Shown here: positions 1-7,503 of the stretch, in pieces
How the letters are laid out: every line of letters begins with the position of its first letter
Position numbering within the stretch: the stretch's first letter is position 1
Source: Podochytrium sp. JEL0797
Taxonomy: Eukaryota > Chytridiomycota > Chytridiomycetes > Chytridiales > Chytriomycetaceae
Assembly: GCA_027596195.1 (NCBI GenBank)
Contig: JADGJG010000802.1
Coordinates: 1 to 12,324 of the forward strand
Length of the DNA stretch: 12,324 bases
Direction: 5' to 3'
Program-made: the position numbers and the translations under genes
Notes under the pieces: generated by a model
The model's database searches: none
Told to the model about the DNA's origin: nothing
The model's input: only the letters and a program-made list of their open reading frames with translations

Positions 1-97
<97 letters not shown>
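1..97. repeat. 97-nt uninterrupted poly-C run at window edge
   Basis: The first 97 bases are all C (poly-G on the minus strand). The run abuts unique sequence that is still in frame with the PARP-type gene read on the minus strand. If translated it would give polyglycine, which is implausible for this length. The likeliest explanation is a contig-end artefact such as the poly-G read tails of two-colour sequencing chemistry. A genuine G-tract, perhaps intronic because GTAGGT and GTGTGT donor-like sites lie just before it, cannot be excluded. A second, shorter G17 run occurs at 12263-12279. Confidence 0.9.
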
Positions 98-1827
98 AGC
101 ACACACCTACTTCCACCTCATCATCACTATCAATGCAGATGACTGCGTTGGACGAGCTAATCCCGCCAGCAGCAGCAGCTCCACCACCCGCAGCAACAGC
201 ACAACCTCCAACCTTCCGACGCTTGCGAGGAACCGGATTCAATTCAGGTTCGTCCAAATCAACCATCACCGCTTTTCCCTTCCCACCAACACCGCGAACC
301 GCACTCTTGGCCACAATCTCCTCCTTTTCGTCATCCGAATCCAGAATCTCGAATGTGTTGCCATGCTGTTTAATGCGCACGGGTGCTGTGCCACTCAACT
401 GGTCAAACAGGCGACGCAGAACCACAGGCTTTGAGCTGCCGCATGACAAACACTCAAAAAAGTCGTCGTCCACCATGGCTGAGCACTCCCCACACTTCCA
501 TTGAACGAGAGGGGTGGCAGGAGGTATGGGTGGTGTGATCAACAGGTCGTCGAAGTCGCCAAAGAGAATCGCCTTTTGGCGTGAGGATGATGGAGGAATC
601 GTGTCGGAAATATCGGCAGCCATGCTGCTGAAAATGTGATGCGCGTCATGTTTCCACGTTGAGTAGCCACAGGATGGGCCAGCAGGAGGGTGGACGGGAT
701 CGTGCCACATGAAGGGGGGAAACGGGGCACTCAAATCTGTTTGTGAAAAAAAGGCAGGATGAGATAAACACTTGCGTATAAAAAGGTGGAATGGGTTACC
801 AAAAGAAAACGCGCCCCGCAACATTACCTGCACCCTGCACCGCACCAGCAATTGATCCACGTTGGTATGCAATCGCATACACCGGGACGCATTGGCAGGC
901 ATTGTATACGACATACTCGTTAGCCCCGGCAGGCCTCGCAACGATCGAATCAAAAAACAGGTCGTGCTTGTTCCGCTTCTGCGCGTCCACTTTCGCAGGC
1001 TCGCGACGTGCCTGCTGCACAGTCGCTGCAGTGGAAACGTAGAGACAATCACCGAGGAGGACTTGGAAGACAAAGAGGGTCGCGTTCCCCGTCTGATCGT
1101 ATTGGATCGACTTTTTGGGGTTGTCTGCGAAGTAAATCCCCTGCCCCAGAAGTCCTCCATGGGCCATTCTGTTGTCCAGACCCTGGGACAGGATCAACGA
1201 CGGGTCGGACTTTGAACAGTGGAATAGAAGGGCGGCATTCTCGTCAAAGGGCGGGAAAGGGGGTTGGCAGCCATTGTGATGGGCGTCATCCCAGGCAATG
1301 TCGGATTGAATTCGCGTGGCAATTTCATCCGAGTTCAAGCCGCAATCACGGAGCAAATTCGAGTCGCGGGTTTTGAGGAGCCTGAGCTCCTTCCGCTTCG
1401 CTTCAAATTTCGTGTGGAGCGACGAGTTGGTGATGCGATCAATAGTGAGAATGTTGTGGGGAAGGAGGGCAGGGGCCACGAGGGTGAGAACGGCATTGTG
1501 TTCGGCGGAGAAGGGCGTCACGGGAGTTCGTTCAAAAGGAGAGGCGGAAACGGCGGCTTTGGCGAGGGCGGTTTGGTGGTTGGGCGGCGTGGCGTGCGTC
1601 TTCGCGGTGGCTTTGGCGAAAGAGGCGGGCGGCCGTGCGGCCCCAAAGGCGTTTGCGCCGTGTCCCATCGCTACCGCTGCCGCTGCGGCGCCGTAGCCTG
1701 CTCCGAAGGCTCCGCCAGCGTAGGCCCCTCTGTGCAGTCGGCCAGCAAGCATCGCAAGATACTGCTGCTGTTGTTGCGTGTATGCTGTTGCTGCTGCAAC
1801 TGGCACCGTGCGCTTCTTGCGGGCCAT
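98..1827 (-). CDS. PARP-type ADP-ribosyltransferase with RanBP2-like zinc finger, SIM-like motifs and NLS (3' end missing)
   Basis: Exon 1 is 1827-828 and exon 2 runs from 736 to the window edge. The 91-nt intron 827-737 has donor CAG|GTAATG and acceptor CAAACAG, and the frame continues exactly across it. The ATG at 1827 sits in a good context (AAACATGGC). Seen in the protein: a basic start (MARKKR), a short Gln run at 18-22, an Ala/Gly-rich linker to about residue 70, then a PARP catalytic fold at about 110-325. The H-Y-E triad is present as H203 (ALLFHC), Y232 (GQGIYFADNPKKS) and E304 (GANEYVVYNA), so NAD+-dependent ADP-ribosyl transfer is expected. Glu allows polymer formation, but mono-transfer is possible. 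After the intron come W413-x-C415-x2-C-x10-C429-x2-C432 (RanBP2-type finger), FEILDSDDE (462-470) and VICIDSDDE (532-540), which resemble SUMO-interacting motifs, and PRKRRKV (503-509), a classical NLS. A nuclear stress or DNA-damage role is inferred. The gene ends beyond the window. Confidence 0.87.
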
Positions 1828-2094
1828 GTTTGTTGATCAAGTGAAACGCAGTGCGCCTGTGCTTCGAAAAAAATCATCTCCACACGAATCCCAACCTCAC
1901 AAAGGGGATCTTCAGTCTGCGAGTCAATCGCAAGAAGACTGTCGTCAAATGATACTTGGTGTTGTATTATCCGTATTCTTAAGAAGTGGTCATGTGGATC
2001 TGAAACCCCCACCAGAAATAATAGAGTCCGCAAATTTACGGTGTGCCGCGTGCACAGAGATTCATGAGCTGTAACAAATGAATTTGCTTAAGCG
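1828..2094. other. Intergenic region upstream of the PARP-type gene
   Basis: This stretch holds the 5' side of the minus-strand PARP-type gene and the space before the first pseudogene relic. I see no convincing coding region on either strand. Short frames here lack family motifs and overlap the PARP start antisense. No clear TATA element was recognised. Confidence 0.5.
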
Positions 2095-2575
2095 GTCGAA
2101 ATGAGAAAACGAAAATGAGCGGGAGTGAGTGATCCAAGCTGGAAGGTGGAGAGTGGCAACGAAAATCGCAGGGCGGCGCAAGAATCAAAGGTTTGTTCTA
2201 CGCGTTTTTTTGGTGTGACTGGCGAGGGGCACTCTGAATAATTGGTTGCATTATTCTAGATCAGAGTGCGAGTGTTACGTCAGAATCTAATTTAACGAGG
2301 AGGGATAGATCTACTATTTCTCCCTCGCGACCACCACACTGTAGAAATCCAAGTCATTAATCCAAATGCTACCCAAGCCACCGCTTTGATTGGTCCTGTG
2401 CCATCGCAAGAACGCACCCCAAACCGCGGAATCGAAATTAGTGAGAGGTGGAATTCTGCTCAAATCCGCAGAGCACTGTCAAACTCCGTGAAACTCGTAA
2501 TCCCATCCCCAATTCACTCGATGCTGGAACGCGCTTCTTTAATGGTTTTGGGGGTGAATCGAAACTCCAGACTTC
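2095..2575 (+). pseudogene. Decayed copy 1 of the coiled-coil/F-box-like family gene (single module)
   Basis: 2112-2262 matches 4267-4416 of the intact gene closely: ATGAGCGGGAGTGAGTG, GTGGAGAGTGGCA and AATCGCAGGGCGGCG are shared. It includes the end of exon 1, the donor AAAG|GTTTGTT and an intron ending in TTATTCTAG (2262). The codon matching W of MSGSEW is TGA at 2130-2132, so the frame is broken. After the relic intron, 2263-2300 is module start. It is followed by a poorly matching stretch, and then 2350-2575 resembles the module again (AATCCAAATGCTACCCAAG, CCATCCCCAATTCACTC, TGCTGGAACGCGCTTCTT, GGGTGAATCGAAAC). The module part is closer to the exon 3 module than to the exon 2 module. The first part of exon 1 and everything from the F-box-like segment on are not detectable. 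It is most likely a nonfunctional duplicate. Confidence 0.85.
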
Positions 2576-2728
2576 GAATACCCCTCTCCCGTACGCGTGC
2601 TCCAAAACACCTTTTCCAACCTGTCAATCTGCCTCGGAGTTTTGCTCGTGCTCGCCGGGCCCGCATCCCCATCTTGATCCAACCGATTTCTCGCATTCCA
2701 CCACCTTCCAATCAACTGACTTGTGACG

Positions 2729-3295
2729 CTACGCTCGTGCTCTAACATGGAGACATACAGGTCCATCGGCTTTTTTTCCATAAAAGCCACAGCGTTGAAA
2801 TTCGTCTTCGAGAAACAGAATAACTCTCGGGGGCAGGCTGAAGGTGTTCAGTCGTCGGAGATGCCGCGGAAGGTCCCTCGGTTTAGCGCGACGGTGTTCT
2901 CGATAGAAGGAGCCATAACTTGAATCAGAATCGCATGAACCGCTCGAATCCGATCCCGAATCTGAATCCGAGTCCGAGTCCGAATCCGCCTCTGAATCCG
3001 AACTGGAGTTGGAGTCCGAGCCTGAATCTGAACTCGAGTCCGATTCAGAACTGGAGACGGAATGCGCATCAGGATTCGGCATCGAATAAAGCTTCTCCAA
3101 AACGTGATCGCAAAGTTCATCGTCCCACCGCCCCGATGTGCGACGAGCAATGACATGGGCAACTGCATCCAGCAGGGTCGAGAATCTGGCTTGAAGGCTC
3201 TCGATTTTCCGGGAAACCCGAGCGTCCATCGACGGTGGGATCGGGTTGCAGTTTGCGGAGCGAAAAAGAAATGAAAGCAAACAAGCGAACGACAT
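2729..3295 (-). CDS. Hypothetical Ser/Asp-rich protein (188 aa)
   Basis: The ATG at 3295 has A at -3 and opens a 188-residue frame ending at TAG 2729-2731. I do not recognise a family. The first 15 residues (MSFACLLSFLFRSAN) are hydrophobic and could be a weak signal peptide, though an Arg interrupts them. A second Met (MDARVSRK) is a possible alternative start. Residues of about 25-70 look helical. Residues of about 79-131 are almost purely Ser and Asp with some Glu and Gly, in SD dipeptide runs. This composition is typical of disordered, CK2-phosphorylatable segments. The tail is basic (YREHRRAKPRDLPRHLRR) and then mixed. No introns were needed. The gene lies between decayed copies of the neighbouring family. 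It could be a real small gene or a frame kept open by the biased GAXTCX repeat. No poly(A) signal was found downstream. Confidence 0.5.
   Translation of the reverse strand: MSFACLLSFLFRSANCNPIPPSMDARVSRKIESLQARFSTLLDAVAHVIARRTSGRWDDELCDHVLEKLYSMPNPDAHSVSSSESDSSSDSGSDSNSSSDSEADSDSDSDSDSGSDSSGSCDSDSSYGSFYREHRRAKPRDLPRHLRRLNTFSLPPRVILFLEDEFQRCGFYGKKADGPVCLHVRARA
2935..3060. repeat. Degenerate TCXGAX hexamer tract encoding Ser-Asp runs on the minus strand
   Basis: The plus strand repeats variants of GAATCCGA and GAGTCCGA (for example TCCGAGTCCGAGTCCGAATC), with a period of about 6. On the minus strand this reads as alternating Ser and Asp codons inside the hypothetical protein. The units are degenerate at the third codon position, which fits selection or expansion at codon level more than a young perfect microsatellite. 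Confidence 0.75.
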
Positions 3296-3639
3296 CGTGT
3301 TTCTTATCTCATCATTCCCCTTCACCCTCTACCTCTCTATGTAGTATTTCTTTCTTTAATTGTATTATACAAAAGGACAAAAAAAGAAGATGAGACAACC
3401 CCCGTCCACACCTTTCGATAAAAAATAAGCAAATGGATATCGATCTCGATGGCCTGGTATGACGACTCTCCGAAGTGATCAAGAGACGTGGGCGAAAACC
3501 TGCCGATGCCGAGCCTGCCACGAAGCGAGTTTAGCATGTAAATATTCCTTCTTACGTGACGGCCACAAAGCAAGTGATCGAGTGGAGGATTTCAGGAAAC
3601 ACCCGCACGACGTGAAAATGCGCCGCCGTGTCATTTTTG
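3296..3639. other. Intergenic stretch with no supported gene
   Basis: This segment holds the 5' side of the Ser/Asp-rich minus-strand ORF. It is AT-rich around 3340-3440 with several A and T runs. Frames on both strands are short, lack recognisable motifs and overlap each other. I see no RNA gene and no splice-supported coding exon. Weak resemblance to the neighbouring pseudogene family begins only near 3640. Confidence 0.5.
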
Positions 3640-3720
3640 AATGAATTCGAGGCTCCTCGGCGCCAGTTGGAGCCCAAAACTGGCTTGATCATAACTGCCG
3701 CGGACCGCAATGGGGCTTCC
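3640..3720 (+). pseudogene. Possible C-terminal relic of the F-box-like family
   Basis: A plus-strand frame here reads LEPKTGLIITAADRNGAS and aligns by eye with LEPKKGLIATAIGLPRAV near the end of the intact gene (about 5919-5972). At DNA level TTGGAGCCCAAAACTGGCTTGATC parallels TTGGAGCCCAAGAAGGGGTTGATC. Flanking sequence has diverged beyond recognition. The match is short, so this is tentative. Its order (C-terminal piece, then an N-terminal piece at 3798) is what a tandem array of copies would leave. Confidence 0.5.
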
Positions 3721-3797
3721 ACCTTCCGTACAAGATGTTTTCGAGATGCGGCGATAGGTTTACGAAACTGTGAGGAACGAAATATAAAAAGATATTT

Positions 3798-3870
3798 CGC
3801 GCTCTTGCAAATCGAAGCGCAGAAATGTACCCCCTCGGTGAGTCGACTCGAACAAGAACACGGTCTAGCC
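3798..3870 (+). pseudogene. N-terminal (exon 1) relic of the F-box-like family
   Basis: CGCTCTTGCAAATCGAAG and the following bases line up without gaps against 4189-4258 of the intact exon 1, at roughly 60-65 percent identity counted by eye. The translated piece ALLQIEAQKCTPSVSRLEQE matches TLLRIEMQRLNQSVSQLWQE in register. Start, splice site and the rest of the exon are not preserved. It is a third, strongly decayed copy directly upstream of the intact gene. Confidence 0.68.
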
Positions 3871-4048
3871 CACAAGAGTTGAGAAAAGATTGAAAAATGG
3901 ACTGGAGTGGGGTAAAATGATTTATAGTCGAAAATCATTCTCGATGGTTGAGAAGAAAAACTATGCGGAAACGGGCTCGGCCTTCCTTAATTATTTTGGC
4001 AAATCTTTCGTCTGATTGCTATTTTCATCAGCACACCCTCCTCCAAAG

Positions 4049-6182
4049 ATGAAGCAGAACGACGTGGCCCAGCGCCTCAGCTCTCTCGAAACTGCCTACC
4101 ACCACTTAGAACACACATTGGAACAGAAGAACGCGCAGCTGAAAGAAGAAATGGATGAAAAAGTTGACGCGTTGACCTCCCTGGCCACGCTCCTGAGAAT
4201 CGAAATGCAGAGATTGAACCAGTCTGTTAGTCAACTGTGGCAAGAACGTGGCCAAAATGAGGTACCGAACATGAGCGGGAGTGAGTGGTACAAGTTGGAA
4301 CGTGGAGAGTGGCAGGAAAAATCGCAGGGCGGCGAAAGAATCAAAGGTTTGTTCCACCATTTTTTTTTTATTGACTGGCGATTAATAACTCTTACCGATT
4401 AACTGCACTACTTTAGGTCAGAGTGCTGCGCAAGAATCAACTGCCCCTGTGGCCGGGGTCCTCGTTTCGACAAGTGTCAGGGATTTACAAGTCGAGACGC
4501 CTGAAAATGTCGGAAATCTCCTCCAAGAAAACCGCACCGCAGAAGTGAAAGCCGTTGATCCAAATGCTACCCAATCCAGCATGTTGGCTGGTCCAAAACC
4601 ATCTCCAGAGCCCATCCCAAAAAGCAGGCTCGCTGCGAGTGAAGGAATCCTACTCAAGTCCACTGAACTTGCGCTGTCCGCTGCCAAATACGTGATTCCA
4701 TCCCCAACCCACTCAATGATGCTGCACGCTTCTTCCATGGTCTTGGGCGAGAGTGTGAAGTCCAAGTTGCAGGAGAGCGGGAAAATGGAAAAAGGTTTGT
4801 AACTGCGCGTTTCTATTTGTTTGATTAGAGAGCTAATTGATGCACTTTTAGATCAATGTGTTGCGCCAGAATCAGCGGCCCCTTCGGCCGAGCTTGTCGT
4901 TTCGACGCGTGCCAGGGATTTACAACCTGAGACGCCTGACAATCTCAGAAATCCCCCACGTGAAAAACACCCCGCAAAAGAGGCAATCGCTATTACAAAT
5001 GCTACACAAGTCACTGCGTTGGTTCGTCGTGTGCCATCTCAAGAACACTCTCCAAAGCGCAGAATCAGTGCAATGGGAAACTGGCTCCCTGCGACAGACG
5101 GAATCCTGCTCAAATCCACAGAACTCGCGCTGTTTACTGCCAAATGCATGATGCCATCCCCAATTCACTCCATGCTGGAACGCGCTTCTTGCTTGGTCCT
5201 GGGTGAATCGAAACCCGACGTCCCTACAAACTCCACTATTACGCAGCTTCCGATTATAATTCTTGTCCGCATTTTGGTGTACACTGTGAAGCCGATTCAA
5301 TCGAATGTCGGCTTACACCTCATGAATTGGCACGACCAACGCGTCGACTTGTTGCGATTTAAAGGCATTTGCAAGGCTGTGAGACCTCTCGTTGCTCAAG
5401 CTCTCAATGTCATTGATATGCGTGATGTCTACGACTCTTTGGCGATTCCTCAGAAGCCGATTATGGGGTTGACTTACCGTCGCCGTCTGCACCTTCAACC
5501 AACAGATATCACCCAACACATCCACATCCGTCGTCAAGTCGTCCTTTCCAAGAAGTCCCCCCTTCCCGCATTCAATCTCTCTCCGTCAGAAACAATGTAC
5601 ACCTCACCACGCCAATACTTTTACCCTGAACGTGTGGACCCTTCTCCCACCAACTCTTCCTACACACTCCAAATCCGCACTTTCGTAGACGCGGCGAAAG
5701 TTTCTGCAGTTGTACCTCAATCCGCGACCGTTCAGTTCAAGCTCGACCTTGACTACACGACCCGAACCGCGTCGTTCCGCCTCAACCTGACAGACGGCGC
5801 GATCCGAACTTCGCACAATGAAGAATCAAGGAATGAGTCCGCGTTGGTGCAATTGTGTTACCACGTGAGACGAGACCTCGAATCTTGTATCCAAGCGAAC
5901 CCTCGTTTCCGCGACATTTTGGAGCCCAAGAAGGGGTTGATCGCGACCGCGATTGGACTTCCGCGTGCGGTGGCGGCGGCAGGGTTGAGAAGGTGGGGAG
6001 TGTTGGGGCCGGTGGGGGAGAAAAAGCCCCTGACAGAGGAGGAGAAATGGGAGATGCTTGACGAGTGGGTGGGTCGGCAGAAGAAGGGTGAAGTGGTGGT
6101 TGCGTACAAGGTGGAGGTATTGGAGGTTGTGGTGCCAACACATTGCCTCTTTGGGGGATTTGTTGCGGGAAAGAAGGATTAA
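4049..6182 (+). CDS. Uncharacterised F-box-like protein with coiled coil and duplicated module (668 aa, three exons)
   Basis: Exons are 4049-4346, 4417-4794 and 4852-6182, all joined in phase 1. The introns (4347-4416 and 4795-4851) both start GTTTGT and end in a T-rich TAG. The ATG at 4049 has A at -3. Residues of about 5-70 are heptad-rich and charged (coiled coil). Exon 2 and the start of exon 3 each carry one copy of a module of about 120 residues, with shared blocks VSTxxRDLQxETPxN, NATQ, GILLKSTELAL, PSPxHSM and VLGES. Residues of about 358-405 (LPIIILVRILVYT, then DLLRFKGICKAVRPLVAQ) resemble an F-box (LPxEIL..IL.., then DLL.l..VCK.WR.L). If real, this would dock Skp1 in an SCF ubiquitin ligase with the rest as substrate receptor. 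The C-terminal 260 residues match no family I know. The frame is clean, unlike the surrounding copies. The protein role is inferred; the gene model is well supported. Confidence 0.8.
4417..4762 (+). repeat. Module copy A (exon 2)
   Basis: This is the first of two tandem coding modules in the F-box-like gene. It shares with the second copy the acceptor-proximal CAGAATC/CAAGAATC start, GTTTCGACxxGTGxCAGGGATTTACAA, GAGACGCCTGA, AAATGCTACxCAA, GGAATCCTxCTCAAxTCCAC and TTGGGxGA. The preceding intron is similar as well, so the duplicated unit spans intron plus exon. Confidence 0.85.
4852..5212 (+). repeat. Module copy B (start of exon 3)
   Basis: This is the second coding module, in the same phase as copy A. 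It runs straight into the F-box-like segment without a further intron. It is the copy that pseudogene copy 1 (2350-2575) resembles most, sharing CCATCCCCAATTCACTC, ATGCTGGAACGCGCTTCTT and GGTGAATCGAAAC. Confidence 0.85.
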
Positions 6183-6457
6183 GAGAGAAAGACGATTGAG
6201 AAAGTGCGAGAGCACGCGAGATCGAAAGCTAGTTGAATAAAGAGGAAAGGGATTCCGAAAAAAAAGGGTGTAATTTCCCCATCCCCCTTGAAATTGTTGA
6301 TTCTTTTCTCCTTCTCTTCTCCTCCTTAAACATCATGTCGATATCGAAAGAAAAATTGAAGCTTTTATCGCTGTCAAAGAATACCTTGCGCCCTAAGGAC
6401 AAGGGAATAAAGGGGAGGGAAAGGTCAGGTTGTGATGCGCACAAGGATTGCTGCTTT
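6183..6457 (+). other. 3' flank of the F-box-like gene and intergenic spacer
   Basis: It holds the likely 3' UTR and polyadenylation region of the preceding gene and a T/C-rich stretch at 6295-6330. A 46-codon frame from the ATG at 6334 (MSISKEKLKLLSLSKN) has no family motif and no support. No other gene is seen. Confidence 0.55.
6236..6241 (+). terminator. AATAAA polyadenylation signal of the F-box-like gene
   Basis: A perfect AATAAA lies 54 nt after the stop codon at 6180-6182, a usual distance for a short 3' UTR. Confidence 0.55.
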
Positions 6458-6735
6458 CCAGCTCCCCACGTTTGATCTCTCCCTCCTTCATAAACAGTCT
6501 ACGTCTCTCGACGCCAATATTTGTTCCCCGAACGCGTCGGCACGTCTCCCACCCGCGCATCCTATACCCTGAAAGTGACTGAAACCACTTGGAAGCGTGT
6601 ATTCAAGCGAACCCTTCACTAAGGAGCCCAATTCGGGACTGATCGAGGCCGTGATGGGGTTTCCGTGCAAGATTGCGGCGTTGCCCGCATTGGGGTTGAG
6701 GAAGTGGGGGTGTTCGGACCGGTGCCCAGCTCGCG
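6458..6735 (+). pseudogene. Decayed copy of the F-box-like gene, C-terminal part with internal deletion
   Basis: 6458-6590 aligns with 5558-5690 of the intact gene (CGCCAATA, CCCGAACG, TCTCCCACC shared). In frame it reads VYVSRRQYLFPERVGTSPT against MYTSPRQYFYPERVDPSPT. The match then jumps to 5876-6020: 6591-6725 reads GLIEAVMGFPCKIAALPALG against GLIATAIGLPRAVAAAGLRR. About 190 nt of the parent are missing at the jump, with smaller indels after it. The codon equivalent to Glu in SETMY is TAA (6491-6493), and a +2 indel lies just upstream. Start, modules and F-box-like region are absent, so this is a dead partial duplicate. Confidence 0.82.
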
Positions 6736-6753
6736 GTGGTCAGCTCGTGTTTA

Positions 6754-7369
6754 TCGCGCGAAGCCACCATCAAGTCTCGGCAGCCGGGCCCAGAACCAGA
6801 AGTCAACGCGCTGTCCCAACACGTCAAGGAGCTCGAATCCGAAAACTTGCTACTGAAGCAGATGTCGTTAGCGTTTTCCCCATGCACAGTCCCATCTCGG
6901 ATCAAACTACCCTCTCTCCAACCGAGGACCTGTTTCCATGGCAAACCCAGCTGGCAGGAAATCAGGCCGACAGCTTGATCGATTTCTTATTTTCAAATGT
7001 CGCCACGCCTTTCGTTCCCGTGGGATCATTCCGACAGTCGAATGTGAGTATTCGCTTTGATCCCAGCTTGGATGCTGAATTGGAAGCGCTGCTGAATGCC
7101 CTGCTCGAAGGCGAAACGTCAGGGTTTTTTCCATCCATTCATTCATTCATATTTCAGTACTACCTGAATGATAAAAGCGCGGTGTTTTGTTGATGGATCC
7201 CCACATTTGTCGTGTCAATTTCGCCAAAATCGAAGTCTTTCAAGGACGCGTGATTGAAAAATACGTGGACAATATCGTGGATGTGGCTCATTCGTTGCGC
7301 GATATGGGTCGTCTCATGAAATTGTTTGAAGCCATCAAATCGGAGTTTGGATTCATTTGGACGATGTGA
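6754..7369 (+). pseudogene. Broken bZIP-like transcription factor gene
   Basis: 6754-6860 reads SREATIKSRQPGPEPEVNAL and continues SQHVKELESENLLLKQ. This has the bZIP layout: an (N)x7R-type basic core SREATIKSR with the invariant Asn replaced by Ser, then Leu at heptad spacing (L, L, L) with V, V, N at the a positions as in GCN4-type zippers. The spacing from Arg to the first Leu is one residue longer than canonical. Coding potential then changes frame between 6861 and 6882 (continuing SPISDQTTLSPTEDLFPW and an acidic stretch to about 7120). It changes again near 7175-7193, where the last 60 codons (MDPHICRVNFAKIEVFQGRV...) are in the third frame. A perfect GTGAGT donor at 7044 and an acceptor at 7157 exist, but joining them meets a stop at 7191-7193. 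No start codon was identified. It is a pseudogene, or a real gene with sequence indels. Confidence 0.6.
7131..7150. repeat. Short ATTC tetranucleotide repeat
   Basis: CCATCCATTCATTCATTCAT is a small microsatellite immediately before the TTTCAG acceptor-like site at 7152-7157. It lies inside the broken bZIP-like region. Confidence 0.7.
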
Positions 7370-7447
7370 TGGCCAAATGCTCGTGACTATGACCTGGGGG
7401 AGGGGTGATTCAAGTCTCCAACGAAACGCACTTGTAGGATAACATCT

Positions 7448-7453
7448 TTTATT
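7448..7453 (-). terminator. AATAAA polyadenylation signal of the short-chain dehydrogenase gene
   Basis: TTTATT on the plus strand is AATAAA on the minus strand, about 50 nt past the minus-strand stop at 7504-7506. Confidence 0.55.
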
Positions 7454-7503
7454 TTTATATAAACCTTTAGGTTGCCGCACAACAGAAAACAGAAGAATGA
7501 AAA

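Noticed and set aside
133..504. Plus-strand frame of 123 codons opposite the PARP 3' region
   Set aside because: It is antisense to the spliced PARP frame with its zinc finger and NLS, and has no motifs of its own.
1264..1836. Plus-strand Gly/Arg-rich frame of 190 codons
   Set aside because: It is an antisense shadow of the Ala/Gly-rich PARP N-terminus. Its composition mirrors GC-rich codons on the other strand.
2935..3060. CRISPR-like or satellite array
   Set aside because: The units are 6-nt degenerate codon repeats with no spacers. They encode Ser-Asp runs.
3552..3938. Minus-strand frame of 128 codons
   Set aside because: There is no recognisable motif, and the plus strand here shows relics of the F-box-like family, which explains the sequence better.
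5782..6215. Minus-strand Pro/His-rich frames opposite the F-box-like gene end
   Set aside because: They are antisense to a well-supported exon and overlap each other in several frames, with low-complexity composition and no domain.
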